Of a stretch of 64,000 bases of DNA, positions 18,360 to 33,056 are shown in pieces. Where the stretch lies: assembly GCA_045561055.1 (NCBI GenBank), contig JBJKYL010000016.1, forward strand, positions 1 to 64,000. Direction: 5' to 3'. The first letter of the stretch is position 1; each line of letters starts with the position of its first letter. A program made the position numbers and the translations under genes. The notes under the pieces are model-generated. The model did not search any database. It was given only the letters and a program-made list of their open reading frames with translations, and was not told where the DNA came from. This DNA is from SMWC01 sp045561055. GTDB lineage: Bacteria; Pseudomonadota; Gammaproteobacteria; Steroidobacterales; Rariloculaceae.

Positions 18360-19073
18360 TTAGTCAGATGTCTCCTCGGAAGCTGCGTCGGCTGAATCTC
18401 CATCTCCGTCAACATCTTTTTCAGCTGATACTTTGCTTTCTTCACCTTCCGGTAGTTCCTCGCCTTCTTCAGGTTCGGCAACTTCGTCTTCTTCTTCGCG
18501 ACGCGGTGGGTTGATGGCTATTATGGCCTCATTCTGGTCGTGGACCAGAGCCGTGATTTCGACACCTTCGGGTGCCACGAGATCGGATAAGTGCAGAAGC
18601 TGGTTTAGCTCAAGATTCGTAACGTCGAGCTCAAGAAATTCTGGCAGATCCTTAGGTAGACAAGAAATTTCGACATCGGTGCGTAGTTTAGATATTTCAC
18701 CACCTTGTTCACGAACACCGATCGATTCTTCTTCTCCCAGAAAATGTATTGGTATGTTGAGTGTGATTTTCTCGTCCGCTAAGATCCTCTGGAAATCTAG
18801 ATGTAGAACTTGGGGCTTGGCTGGATGCCGTTGCACATCCTTGACGATAACGGCTTGGGATTCCTTACCAAGGTTCAGAGTCAGGATGCTCGTATAGAAA
18901 GCCTCCCTTTCCATATGTAACTGGAGGCGTTCCTTTCCCAACATGATGGCCCGTGGCTCTTCACCGCCGCCATATATAATCGCAGGTACCTTACCGCGTC
19001 GTCGTAACCGGCGGCTTTCGCCCTTACCGAAGGTATCCCGGGCTTCAATTTCCAGTTCAAAACCGGCACTCAT
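18360..19073 (-). CDS. rplY: Large ribosomal subunit protein bL25 (CTC family) with acidic tail
   Basis: Binds 5S rRNA in the 50S subunit. The N-terminal L25 domain (residues 1 to about 95: RDTFGKGESRRLRRRGKVPA, IYGGGEEP, HLDFQRI) is followed by the TL5/CTC-type beta domain (about 96-185). The last 50 or so residues are strongly acidic (EEEDEVAEPEEGEELPEGEE and more). At 237 residues it is of the long CTC type; the E. coli form has 94. It sits between prs and pth as in Pseudomonas and most gammaproteobacteria. Confidence 0.93.
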   Translation of the reverse strand: MSAGFELEIEARDTFGKGESRRLRRRGKVPAIIYGGGEEPRAIMLGKERLQLHMEREAFYTSILTLNLGKESQAVIVKDVQRHPAKPQVLHLDFQRILADEKITLNIPIHFLGEEESIGVREQGGEISKLRTDVEISCLPKDLPEFLELDVTNLELNQLLHLSDLVAPEGVEITALVHDQNEAIIAINPPRREEEDEVAEPEEGEELPEGEESKVSAEKDVDGDGDSADAASEETSD

Positions 19074-19114
19074 CTTTCTCTCCTGCTGGGGGCGCGGGAT
19101 AATACCAGGGGACG

Positions 19115-20071
19115 CTAGTCCACGTACAGTGAGCTAACAGACTCGGCGTCGTTGATTCGCCGAATCGTCTCCGCAAGGAGCTCCGCTACGCTAAGCTGGC
19201 GAATCTTCGTGCAGGCTGCGCCCTTCTCGCTAAGGGGTATCGTGTCGGTTACAACGAGTTCATCCAGGGTCGAGTCCTCAATTCGCGATAAAGCCGGACC
19301 CGAGAGTACGGCGTGGGTTATGTATGCCACCACTTGTATGGCCCCATGGCTTTTAAGAATCTTACAGGCCTCGCAGAGCGTGCCAGCCGTATCGACGAGA
19401 TCATCGATCATGACACAGGTCTTACCATCTACCGAACCTATGACGTTCATTACCTCGGCCGTGTTCGCTTGAGGTCGCCGTTTATCGATAATTGCTAAAT
19501 CCGCATCATCTAGCCGCTTCGCTAGTGCTCTGGCGCGAACGACACCGCCTACATCTGGTGAAACGACTACTATTTTTTCGTATTTCTGCTTCCACGCGTC
19601 GCCCAGCAGTACGGGCGATGCGTAGACGTTGTCCACGGCGATGTCGAAAAAACCTTGGATCTGGTCGGCATGCAGATCTACGGTCAAGACCCGATCAATA
19701 CCTGCGCTACTGATTAATTTAGCAACCAGTTTTGCTGTGATAGGTACTCTGCTTGCTCGTGGGCGGCGATCTTGACGCGCAAACCCGAAGTAGGGGATTA
19801 GCGCCGTGATGCTGCTAGCCGAAGCGCGGTGACAGGCGTCGGCCATCACTAGCAGTTCTATGAGGTTCTCGCTTCCCGGTGGACATGTTGGCTGGACGAG
19901 AACTACATCGCGGCCGCGAATATTCTCCATAATTTCTAGTTTGACTTCGCCGTCGCTAAAGCGACCGACACTAATCTTCCCAAGTGGCACATGTAGATGA
20001 TGGGCGATATTCTGAGCAAGCTCTGGATGGGCGCTACCAGAGAATACTGTTAATGTTTCTGGCTCCAACAT
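19115..20071 (-). CDS. prs: Ribose-phosphate pyrophosphokinase
   Basis: Makes PRPP from ribose 5-phosphate and ATP for purine, pyrimidine, His, Trp and NAD synthesis. [14 protein letters not shown] begins the fold. [16 protein letters not shown] is the ATP loop, [15 protein letters not shown] the metal/catalytic segment, and [13 protein letters not shown] the PRPP-binding loop. Length 318 residues is normal (E. coli 315). The gene lies just downstream of tRNA-Gln and upstream of rplY on the same strand. Confidence 0.96.
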   Translation of the reverse strand: MLEPETLTVFSGSAHPELAQNIAHHLHVPLGKISVGRFSDGEVKLEIMENIRGRDVVLVQPTCPPGSENLIELLVMADACHRASASSITALIPYFGFARQDRRPRASRVPITAKLVAKLISSAGIDRVLTVDLHADQIQGFFDIAVDNVYASPVLLGDAWKQKYEKIVVVSPDVGGVVRARALAKRLDDADLAIIDKRRPQANTAEVMNVIGSVDGKTCVMIDDLVDTAGTLCEACKILKSHGAIQVVAYITHAVLSGPALSRIEDSTLDELVVTDTIPLSEKGAACTKIRQLSVAELLAETIRRINDAESVSSLYVD

Positions 20072-20099
20072 TGACTCCTAAGTGAAATGTTTTCGATGA

Positions 20100-20174
20100 T
20101 GGCTGGGGTGGCAGGATTCGAACCTGCGCATGACGGGATCAAAACCCGTTGCCTTACCACTTGGCTACACCCCA
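20100..20174 (-). tRNA. tRNA-Gln (anticodon TTG)
   Basis: Minus strand, 75 nt with encoded CCA. Acceptor TGGGGTG pairs with CACCCCA, discriminator G. The anticodon stem CGGGT/ATCCCG-type arm encloses the loop TTTTGAT, reading UUG for Gln. The T arm GCAGGTTCGAATCCTGC is canonical. It sits between lolB and prs, where gammaproteobacteria often carry it, but the ispE gene that usually adjoins it is absent. Confidence 0.97.
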
Positions 20175-20236
20175 TCCGTGTGCTGTATTGTGATGGTGGT
20201 AGTGTAATGAGTTCAAGATGATCGTAGCAGCCTTTG

Positions 20237-20839
20237 TCATTCATCGCTGGAACGCTGCCAGCGATCAATAATTACGCGCAATTCGAGATCTTGATAAGCG
20301 AGATTAATTTGCTGCGGCAGTATTACCCCGCCAGCTAGCTGATAACTTTCGTAGCGTAAATTCCAGTTACGTTGTATAAGCGACCGGAGGGCGTTGTCAG
20401 GTCCGACCACTGTCTCAGCTGAAAATTCAGGATCAGGATACCCTAATAGCCACGAGCTGAAACTCTCTACTGGTAGCCACCACCCCAGCAATTCTGAGAG
20501 CTCGGTTTCGGGATCGTTCAGCTCCCAAGTCTCGCCCCGCGCGTGAACGATGAGCTGACTTGCCGATCCTGCGATCTGCAGTAGGCCGGTTCCGAGCGGC
20601 CCACGAATCGCCAAATCGATAGAGTCCATCGATTGTTGCCATTGAAAACCGCCCTGGAAGGCTTGCTGGCCCGTGTCTACGGCAATCCGACCACGCAACG
20701 ACCAGCCGTCAAGATGTTGTAGATAATTTTTCCTTTCGGAATAATTGAACCCATCCTGGTTGGCTGGGGTATAGGCGCAGCTAACGACACCGGCTGCAAG
20801 TATGGTTTGCGCAAGTGCAAGAATTAGAAAGCGCTTCAT
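20237..20839 (-). CDS. lolB: Outer membrane lipoprotein receptor LolB
   Basis: Outer-membrane lipoprotein that receives lipoproteins from LolA and inserts them into the outer membrane. ATG 20839 opens a lipoprotein signal with lipobox VVSC. The mature part has LolB features: YLQHLDGWSLRGRIAVDTG, GFQWQQSMDSIDLAIRGPLGTG, and ELLGWWLPVESFSSWLLG, the loop typical of LolB. Length 200 residues is normal. The ATGA overlap with the TPR gene stop couples the two. A longer reading from 20944 would lie within the TPR gene and is rejected. Confidence 0.9.
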   Translation of the reverse strand: MKRFLILALAQTILAAGVVSCAYTPANQDGFNYSERKNYLQHLDGWSLRGRIAVDTGQQAFQGGFQWQQSMDSIDLAIRGPLGTGLLQIAGSASQLIVHARGETWELNDPETELSELLGWWLPVESFSSWLLGYPDPEFSAETVVGPDNALRSLIQRNWNLRYESYQLAGGVILPQQINLAYQDLELRVIIDRWQRSSDE

Positions 20840-22623
20840 GGTTCGAGGCGCTGACTCAGCTCCCGCAGGTGGTTGCTCTCCGGGCTTTCTTCGAGCCTCT
20901 TCCTGAGAAGTTGTAATGCTAAATTGTGATTTCCCAGTGCCCACTGCGTATCCACAATGTGAGCTGCAACCTCCGGGTCGGGGAAAAGTTCGTAGGCGCG
21001 TTCGAGATGGGTCAAGGCTAATTCAAAATCGCCGAGATTAAATAGCACCCACCCCATGCTGTCTATGATTGCCGCGTTGTTAGGTTCTAGTGCAAAAGCT
21101 TTCTGGAGATAGCCAAGTGCTTCCTTATGGCGGCCCATTTCGTCAGTTAGTAGATAGCCTAGGGCGTTTAGTAACCCCGCGTCTTCCGGTAAGTCGCGGA
21201 CTAGGGACCGCAGCGCGCTAGCGGAGCGACGGCTACGCCCCTGTTCCTGATAGAGTAGTGCTTGCGCGTAGCGCAAAGATCGGTCATCACGGTAGTGTCG
21301 CAAACCATCCTTAAGCGTGTCCTCGGCGGTACCGAGTTCGTCCCGGTTGATAGCGTTCTGCGCGATGGATACGTATAGCTGCACATGGGCTTCTTGAAGT
21401 GTTTTGTTATTAGGTGACTTAAGGACGGCATCGGTTAGTAACTGCATCCCCTCATCTTCCCGATCGAGCTGCAGCAAGAGCTGGGTTTGGGCCACAAGCA
21501 TTTCATTAGAGTAATCAGGATTAGCATTTCCGAACTCGCGTAAATGCTGGAGCGCACCAGACTTATCGCTCAACTCAGTAAACAATAGATTAGCTGCACG
21601 GAGCTGTGCCTCGACGGCGTTGGTGCCTGAGGTAACGCGAGAGTAGGAGCGCATAGCCTGCAGCGGCTGTTCTTCCAGTTCCGCAATTCTGCCGAGGTAA
21701 TAGTAAGCTTCGTCGCGATAAAGAGTTTGAGTGCGCAGATCGGTGAAATGCCTTCTTGAAGCCTCTAGTTCATTAAGTGTCAGTGTCAGAAACGCCACCG
21801 CTCGCACCGCCTCTGGAAGGCCCGGGTTTTGCGCAAGGATGTCGTCCAGCAGGTCCCTCGCCTGTTCCTGGTAGCCCGCCGAAAGCAGTAACTCGGCATA
21901 TTGCAAACGCATGCCGACGTTGGGTTGTTCTTCAGCGATGCTTTCAGCTAGCGATAGTCCTTCTTCGATGCTACCAGAAATGACTAGCATCCGAGCGAAG
22001 AGAAGCTGCGCTTCGATCCATTCGGGTTCAAGTGTAATGGCGTGCTGGGCATTGTCTAATGCTAACTGATAATTACCCGAGCGCAGGCCTAGACGGGCGA
22101 GTCCATAGTGTCCTTCAGGGGTTCCCGGATAGCGGCTGACCAGTTCCGAGACGATGGAGGTGGTCGCTTCAGTATCCGACTCGTTCGATAAAAACTCAAT
22201 TAGGAACGCTAGAGTCGCGCCGTGATTCTCCGTCGCTGATAGTATCTGATCGAACTCATTTACGGTGCCTAACATGTCGCCAGAGCGCAGTTTGAATATA
22301 CCCATATACTGGTGAACGCGGGGATTGTTAGGGCTAAGAAGTCGCCAGCGCTCGCTTGCCTGAAGGCCTTTTTCCGTTAGGTCCAACTGGTAGGCTATCT
22401 CCGCAGTCATCTCAGCATGTTGTGGGTCGTCAGACAGGAGTGCGGCGGCTAGGTAATGATCAGCGGCCTCTATATTATTACGCTGTTCCTGCGCGATAGA
22501 GGCGAGGACGAAATGAGAGTCTATATCTATTCTTCCGGATGTTGACTGCTCTACGTTAGTCGTCGCGCAGCTCGCCAACCAGATGGATGATAGTACGGGG
22601 AGATGTTTTTTTAGATTCGCCAT
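20836..22623 (-). CDS. TPR-repeat outer membrane lipoprotein
   Basis: Lipoprotein of 595 residues: signal with lipobox LASC, then TPR repeats almost throughout (such as HYGLARLGLRSGNYQLALDN, LNALGYLLTDEMGRHKEALG and MGWVLFNLGDFELALTHLER). Proteins like this lie upstream of lolB in Pseudomonas (PA4667-type), and it is probably a scaffold in envelope assembly, though its function is not established. It overlaps lolB by 4 nt (ATGA). It is divergent from the MscS-derived minigene, with about 124 nt between the starts; this is the place where hemA would normally stand. Confidence 0.87.
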   Translation of the reverse strand: MANLKKHLPVLSSIWLASCATTNVEQSTSGRIDIDSHFVLASIAQEQRNNIEAADHYLAAALLSDDPQHAEMTAEIAYQLDLTEKGLQASERWRLLSPNNPRVHQYMGIFKLRSGDMLGTVNEFDQILSATENHGATLAFLIEFLSNESDTEATTSIVSELVSRYPGTPEGHYGLARLGLRSGNYQLALDNAQHAITLEPEWIEAQLLFARMLVISGSIEEGLSLAESIAEEQPNVGMRLQYAELLLSAGYQEQARDLLDDILAQNPGLPEAVRAVAFLTLTLNELEASRRHFTDLRTQTLYRDEAYYYLGRIAELEEQPLQAMRSYSRVTSGTNAVEAQLRAANLLFTELSDKSGALQHLREFGNANPDYSNEMLVAQTQLLLQLDREDEGMQLLTDAVLKSPNNKTLQEAHVQLYVSIAQNAINRDELGTAEDTLKDGLRHYRDDRSLRYAQALLYQEQGRSRRSASALRSLVRDLPEDAGLLNALGYLLTDEMGRHKEALGYLQKAFALEPNNAAIIDSMGWVLFNLGDFELALTHLERAYELFPDPEVAAHIVDTQWALGNHNLALQLLRKRLEESPESNHLRELSQRLEP

Positions 22624-22747
22624 GAATTGCGTTCTGAACTATACCTGAACGCAAGCGTTCCATCTTGTACTAATATAGGGGCTATCTGACAATTCGATCG
22701 CCTATTCGGGCGCGTTGTTCCGTTTCGCAAGATTTTGAGGAGGATCC

Positions 22748-23059
22748 ATGGAAGGCTGGCAAATCGTTGTTATGATCTTCCTAGATTCAGTTGTGGCGGT
22801 GCCGGTAGCGCTAGACTGGGGATTCAGGTTATTAGGTGCAGCCCTCTTATTTGTAATCGGTCGTTGGGTTTTGTTAATCGAATCCGGGGAAAGTAGCGTC
22901 GAAATTACCGTTCAGCCATGGGTCGGTAGGGAGGACCCCCTGCAAGTTCGCAGTGGTCTGCTGGCACATATTAAGCGCGCCTTAGAAAATGCTCGTTTAT
23001 CGATTCCCTATCCACAGCGTGATCTGCGCATCATTGACGAAACTTGTGGTGGCTCGTGA
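22748..23059 (+). CDS. MscS-derived mini-protein (internally deleted channel), coupled to prfA
   Basis: A 103-residue product that looks like the two ends of a small-conductance mechanosensitive channel with the middle missing. Residues about 25-44 ([20 protein letters not shown]) resemble the first MscS helix. Residues about 51-58 (VEITVQPW) and 68-95 ([27 protein letters not shown]) match the MscS C-terminal domain, which normally ends in such an SIPxPQRD motif. The pore helix and beta domain, close to 190 residues, are absent. It has a near-perfect ribosome binding site (GAGGAGG, 4 nt before ATG), and its stop overlaps the prfA start as GTGA. It is thus probably translated; channel function is not expected. 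Confidence 0.65.
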   Translation: MEGWQIVVMIFLDSVVAVPVALDWGFRLLGAALLFVIGRWVLLIESGESSVEITVQPWVGREDPLQVRSGLLAHIKRALENARLSIPYPQRDLRIIDETCGGS

Positions 23060-24141
23060 AGAAATCGATCCAGGTTCGGCTGGATGAACTCGTCGAACGG
23101 TTCGAGGAACTTAGCCATTTATTGAGTGAACCCAGTGTTATTTCCAACCAGGACAAATTTCGCGATCTGTCTAAAGAGTATTCGCGCCTGGAGGAGATAG
23201 CAAAAGATTTCAATGCCTTCAAGAAAATTGAAGCAGATATACGAGATGCAGAAGAGATGCAGGAGAGTGATGATGTAGAGTTAAGATCACTCGGAGCCGA
23301 AGAGCTTGAAGCGCTTCTGGAAGAGCGCGAGACTAGTGAGCACCGTTTAACGTTTCATCTGATTCCCGTTGATCCTGATGACGATGCTAATCTATTTCTC
23401 GAAATTCGGGCCGGTACGGGTGGAGACGAGGCAGCCTTGTTTGCCGGTGACCTGTTCCGGATGTACAGTCGGTATGCAGAAAATAAAAAGTGGCGCGTCG
23501 AAATACTGTCTGTAAGTGAGGGGGAACATGGAGGCTATAAAGAGATAATTTCGCGTGTCGTTGGCAAGAGCGCTTACTCGAAACTTAAATTTGAATCTGG
23601 CGCCCATCGTGTGCAGCGGGTTCCCGAAACCGAGTCGCAGGGCCGGATTCACACTTCGGCATGCACCGTTGCTGTTTTACCCGAACCGGAAGATATTGAA
23701 GACGTCGACATCAACGCTGCGGATCTTCGTGTCGATACTTTTCGCGCGTCCGGGGCAGGAGGTCAACACGTCAACAAAACCGACTCGGCTGTGCGTCTGA
23801 CGCACCTACCGACTGGGATCGTTGTTGAGTGCCAGGACGAGCGTTCGCAGCATAAGAACCGTGCTCGCGCTATGTCTCTGTTACAAGCGCGGCTCATGGA
23901 TGCTGAAATGACTAAACGACAGACGGAGACAGCTGAGAAGCGCCGAAGCTTGGTTGGCTCCGGTGATCGTTCAGAAAGAATCCGCAGCTATAACTATCCG
24001 GAAGGCCGGGTTACTGACCATCGTATTGATCTAAAACTCTACAGGCTAGACGAGATTATTCAGGGTGACATCGACCTGTTGATAGAACCGTTAACGAATG
24101 AGCATCAAGCGGAACAACTTGCCGCGGTCAGCAGCATCTAA
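23056..24141 (+). CDS. prfA: Peptide chain release factor 1
   Basis: Terminates translation at UAA and UAG. The stop-codon recognition tripeptide is P190-E191-T192 (in [17 protein letters not shown]. coli has PAT), and the catalytic GGQ is at 235-237 in [18 protein letters not shown]. Length 361 residues from GTG 23056 equals E. coli RF1. A TTG at 23044 would add MWWL and is less likely. The start codon overlaps the stop of the MscS-like minigene (GTGA), and prmC starts inside its end. The usual upstream partner hemA is missing. Confidence 0.95.
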   Translation: MKKSIQVRLDELVERFEELSHLLSEPSVISNQDKFRDLSKEYSRLEEIAKDFNAFKKIEADIRDAEEMQESDDVELRSLGAEELEALLEERETSEHRLTFHLIPVDPDDDANLFLEIRAGTGGDEAALFAGDLFRMYSRYAENKKWRVEILSVSEGEHGGYKEIISRVVGKSAYSKLKFESGAHRVQRVPETESQGRIHTSACTVAVLPEPEDIEDVDINAADLRVDTFRASGAGGQHVNKTDSAVRLTHLPTGIVVECQDERSQHKNRARAMSLLQARLMDAEMTKRQTETAEKRRSLVGSGDRSERIRSYNYPEGRVTDHRIDLKLYRLDEIIQGDIDLLIEPLTNEHQAEQLAAVSSI

Positions 24142-24970
24142 TTTCGGCGAGCTCGTCGAATGGGGATGCGGCGAGCTCGCCTTAGCAAGTACAACGCCAC
24201 GTCTCGATACCGAGTTGTTGTTGGCAATAGCCGTGGATCGACCACGCAGTGTCATTGTGGGGTTCCCGGAACTAGTCGCCTCCCCAGGTAGTTGCGATCG
24301 ATTTCGCGATTTAGTTCAGGAACGCGCGCGCGGTGTCCCGCTTGCCTATCTGAGTGGAAAGAAGGAATTCTACTCACTACAGCTAGGTGTTACGCCAGAT
24401 ACGTTGGTGCCGCGTCCCGAGACAGAGTTGCTTGTCGATCAGTCGCTTAAACTCTTAGCCGGACGTCATAGCGCCAGTGTTGTTGAACTCGGGACCGGTT
24501 CGGGTGCGATAGCGCTAGCGTTAAAATACGAACGCCCCGATCTTGATGTCACGGCCGTAGACTCAAGTCAGGCTGCTTTGCGTGTAGCACAGCAGAACGC
24601 AGCGCGTTTAGGACTCGATGTTCGCTTGCTGGAGTCGATTTGGTTCAATGCGCTTGGTGGCGAGCGCTATGATTTGATTGTTGCCAATCCACCCTATATA
24701 GCGAGTTGCGATCCGCACTTTAGGACCGACCTACGTCACGAACCACGCACCGCGCTTGATGGGGGCGATGACGGGTTGGCTGCTATTCGTTCGATTCTAG
24801 CAGGGGCAGGAGCCTATCTTAAAAAAGACGGTTACGTCTTGCTTGAGCATGGTTTCGATCAGGGTATAGCAGTTGCGATGCTCGCTCGCGAGAATTGCTT
24901 TGCCGAAATTGAGGTTTGCCTTGATTTGAATGGTCAGAATAGAGCGTTGATTGCGCAGGCCCCGCGTTGA
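24098..24970 (+). CDS. prmC: Release factor glutamine N5-methyltransferase
   Basis: Methylates the Gln of the GGQ motif in release factors, using SAM. An N-terminal helical domain (to about residue 85, with [25 protein letters not shown]) precedes a Rossmann methyltransferase. Motif I is [15 protein letters not shown], and motif IV is the NPPY signature in [10 protein letters not shown]. Length 290 is typical (E. coli 277). The ATG overlaps the last 44 nt of prfA; TTG 24119 is a possible later start. The order prfA-prmC is the standard one. Confidence 0.93.
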   Translation: MSIKRNNLPRSAASNFGELVEWGCGELALASTTPRLDTELLLAIAVDRPRSVIVGFPELVASPGSCDRFRDLVQERARGVPLAYLSGKKEFYSLQLGVTPDTLVPRPETELLVDQSLKLLAGRHSASVVELGTGSGAIALALKYERPDLDVTAVDSSQAALRVAQQNAARLGLDVRLLESIWFNALGGERYDLIVANPPYIASCDPHFRTDLRHEPRTALDGGDDGLAAIRSILAGAGAYLKKDGYVLLEHGFDQGIAVAMLARENCFAEIEVCLDLNGQNRALIAQAPR

Positions 24971-25014
24971 ACAGGGCATACGCGCCGTAAGTATGATTGA
25001 AACACTCCTAAGTG

Positions 25015-30480
<5,466 letters not shown>

Positions 30481-30496
30481 AACTAAATTAATATAT

Positions 30497-30517
30497 AAAG
30501 ATATAGTTATATACTTT
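30497..30517. promoter_or_regulatory. Palindromic candidate operator upstream of the ArsR-metF-metH operon
   Basis: AAAG-ATATA-GT-TATATA-CTTT-like inverted repeat, 21 nt, 17 nt before the regulator start codon in a very AT-rich stretch. Position and symmetry fit an autoregulatory ArsR/SahR operator. Binding is inferred, not shown. Confidence 0.45.
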
Positions 30518-30760
30518 ACATATAATTGATTGTCAAAGGCTTATTTCTCATTTTTTAAGAAAGAGAGGTATCAATAGTCATTGCTATCGTGTGATTGTTG
30601 GGTTCCCGACTTTCGAGCGGTTGATAGTTTTAGGTAAAAAGGCTAAGCCTATCGGCGCTTTAAGTAATGGTTCAGGGCTGCGCTTTTCGTAAAAACTTCG
30701 AGTTCAGTAAGGCAGCTACTAGATTCAATAATGATGACAGGTATAGTACTGAGCGGCTGC
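30518..30760. other. Intergenic region between hslO and the methionine operon
   Basis: About 240 nt without a credible gene. It probably carries the promoter for the leftward methionine operon. A 7-bp hairpin (ACTGAGC/GCTCAGT) at 30748-30765 overlaps the hslO stop codon but has no U tract, so it is only a weak terminator candidate. Confidence 0.4.
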
Positions 30761-31606
30761 TCAGTGCATTATCAGGTCAGGTATTTCGCTACCGAGGATT
30801 TTGCGGATTTCGGTCGCATCGAAGCTGAAAATGCGATTACAAAACTCACAGGTTAGTTCTACCTGTCCGGTATCCTCAATAATACTAGCTATCTCGTCAG
30901 GGCCGAGCATACGCACTATCCCGGCAAGATGGTTTGGTGTGCAACGGCAGTCGTGGCTCACTGAGCGCGCTTCAAATAGCCGAATAGTGAAATTATGGAA
31001 CAGTCTTGGTAGAAGATGGTCCGCTGGCAGTTCGCTTAACCCAGTAGTGCAGAACTGAGCGGTGTGAGCTAAGGCTGCGTCAAACATTTCATCTGATTCG
31101 TCGTTACTTGGCAGTTTCTGTAGCAACAATCCGGCAATGCACGTTTCTGTCACCATGAGTGTTAGATGTGTCGTCAATTGCTCCGACTGCTGAAAGTAAG
31201 CTTCGAGACATGCGTCGAGCTTGGTGCTTATAAGCGGGACGGTTCCTTGGAAGGTTCGTCCTTCCTCGCCGGTGTCGATGTTCACCGTCAGATTGCCCTG
31301 ACCAAGCAGCGGCTCGTCTTGCACCGCTTCCCGCCATTGCACCATGCCCCGAACCTTCAATTCACCCGAGCATTGTGTCAATAGTAGTTTGACTGGGCCG
31401 TCACCTTGTAGTTGAAGGGATAATTTAGGTGTGTCTCTGAGCCCTGTCGCCAGTAATACGGTGGCCGCGACACTTTCACCCAATAGTTGGAGAATATCCT
31501 GGGGATACTCGTGTTGGGCTATCACCTGTCGCCAGGTTTCTTTGAGCCGGATGATAGAGCCGCGAATCCCGAGTCCTTCAAATAGAAAATTCTGGACTTC
31601 GTTCAC
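30761..31606 (-). CDS. hslO: Redox-activated chaperone Hsp33
   Basis: Cytosolic holdase activated by oxidation. Under reducing conditions four Cys bind zinc; they appear in the C-terminal domain as CRC (in SHDCRCTPNHLAG) and CEFC (in VELTCEFCNRIF), the conserved CxC...CxxC pattern. The N-terminal domain has the Hsp33 features GDGPVKLLLTQCSGELKVRGM and LGQGNLTVNID. Length 281 is close to E. coli Hsp33 (292). It lies 3 nt downstream of gatB on the same strand, so it may be read from the gat transcript. Confidence 0.94.
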   Translation of the reverse strand: MNEVQNFLFEGLGIRGSIIRLKETWRQVIAQHEYPQDILQLLGESVAATVLLATGLRDTPKLSLQLQGDGPVKLLLTQCSGELKVRGMVQWREAVQDEPLLGQGNLTVNIDTGEEGRTFQGTVPLISTKLDACLEAYFQQSEQLTTHLTLMVTETCIAGLLLQKLPSNDESDEMFDAALAHTAQFCTTGLSELPADHLLPRLFHNFTIRLFEARSVSHDCRCTPNHLAGIVRMLGPDEIASIIEDTGQVELTCEFCNRIFSFDATEIRKILGSEIPDLIMH

Positions 31607-31609
31607 CGA

Positions 31610-33049
31610 TCACTCATTGAGCTTACGCTGAAGGATCTCGTTTACCCGTTGCGGGTTGGCTTTGCCGCTAGAGGCCTTCATAATCTGGCCGACAAAGAAA
31701 CCGATTACTTTCTGATTTCCTTCTTGGAATTGCTTAACCTGGTTAGGGTTATTCAGCAAAGCATTCTCAACGAGTCTTTCGAGTTCGTCGCTGTCCGATA
31801 TTTGCTTCAGGCCGCGTTTATCGATGATTTCATCGACTGACCCTTCGCCTCTCCACATTGCTTCAAACACATCTTTTGCGAGTTTTCCGGAGAGCGTGTT
31901 GTCTGCAATCCGGTCGTTGAGAAGCGCGAGCTCATCGGGTGAAATGTTGGACTCAGTGATGTCTAGGTTCTCCTGATTTAGTGCTGCAGCGAGTGCGCCT
32001 TGGACCCAGTTGGCTATCAACTTCGGCGTTGCAATATTCGCGCTATCGACAGTTCGTTCAAAATAGATAGCCATGTCCGGACTCGAAGTGAGCACACTTG
32101 CATCGTATCTTGATAATCCGAAGTCTCTCTCAAAGCGTGTACGTTTCGCGTTTGGTAGCTCTGGTAGATCCTTCTGCAACTCTTCGATCAATGCATCGTT
32201 AATTACTAAGGGTAGCAAGTCTGGATCGGGGAAGTAGCGATAATCGTTTGCCTCCTCCTTGCTGCGCATTGACCGTGTTTCGCTTTTATCGGCGTCGTAA
32301 AGGCGTGTTTCCTGGAAAACTTGGCCGCCATCCTCAATAACCTCAATTTGGCGCTCAACTTCGAGATCGATCGCTTTTTCGACGAACCGAAATGAATTCA
32401 AGTTTTTTAGTTCGGTTCGCGTTCCGAGCTCTTGTTCTCCCTTTGGACGGATGGATACGTTAGCATCGCACCGGAACGAGCCCTCCTGCATATTCCCGTC
32501 CGAGATTCCCAAATAGAGCACTAGCGAATGAATCTTGCGCATATAGATTCCAGCCTCGCTCGAAGAGCGCAAGTCTGGTTCCGACACGATCTCCAGTAGT
32601 GGCGTGCCAGCACGGTTCAGATCGATGCCGCTTGCACCCTGAAAGTTCTCATGGAGAGATTTTCCTGCGTCTTCCTCGAGGTGAGCGCGAGCTAACCCGA
32701 TCGTTTTTACCTTGCCACTATCCAGAACGATATCTAAATGACCACTATGTGCGATGGGTAGCTCGAATTGTGAGATCTGGTAGCCCTTGGGTAGGTCTGG
32801 ATAGAAATAATTCTTTCGCGCGAAAACCGATCGACGTGAAATTTCACAGTCTGTCGCCAATCCGAACTTGATTGCCATCCTGACCGCCTGCTCGTTGAGG
32901 ACAGGTAGAACACCAGGATAGCCTAGATCTACGAGGCAGGCCTGCGAGTTGGGTTGCGCGCCGTACGTTGTAGGTGCCCCTGAGAAGATTTTACTGACCG
33001 TCGCCAGTTGGGTGTGTATTTCCAGGCCGATTACGACTTCCCAGTCCAT
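31610..33049 (-). CDS. gatB: Asp/Glu-tRNA amidotransferase subunit B
   Basis: Subunit of the GatCAB amidotransferase that converts Asp-tRNA-Asn and/or Glu-tRNA-Gln. The N-terminus [15 protein letters not shown], then [32 protein letters not shown] and [11 protein letters not shown] are kinase-like cradle signatures, and the C-terminal YqeY-like tail ends with [16 protein letters not shown]. Length 479 is normal. ATG 33049 is the family start; 33154 would overlap gatA. The gatA stop is 7 nt upstream, consistent with a gatCAB operon. Confidence 0.95.
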   Translation of the reverse strand: MDWEVVIGLEIHTQLATVSKIFSGAPTTYGAQPNSQACLVDLGYPGVLPVLNEQAVRMAIKFGLATDCEISRRSVFARKNYFYPDLPKGYQISQFELPIAHSGHLDIVLDSGKVKTIGLARAHLEEDAGKSLHENFQGASGIDLNRAGTPLLEIVSEPDLRSSSEAGIYMRKIHSLVLYLGISDGNMQEGSFRCDANVSIRPKGEQELGTRTELKNLNSFRFVEKAIDLEVERQIEVIEDGGQVFQETRLYDADKSETRSMRSKEEANDYRYFPDPDLLPLVINDALIEELQKDLPELPNAKRTRFERDFGLSRYDASVLTSSPDMAIYFERTVDSANIATPKLIANWVQGALAAALNQENLDITESNISPDELALLNDRIADNTLSGKLAKDVFEAMWRGEGSVDEIIDKRGLKQISDSDELERLVENALLNNPNQVKQFQEGNQKVIGFFVGQIMKASSGKANPQRVNEILQRKLNE

Positions 33050-33056
33050 GGATTGT

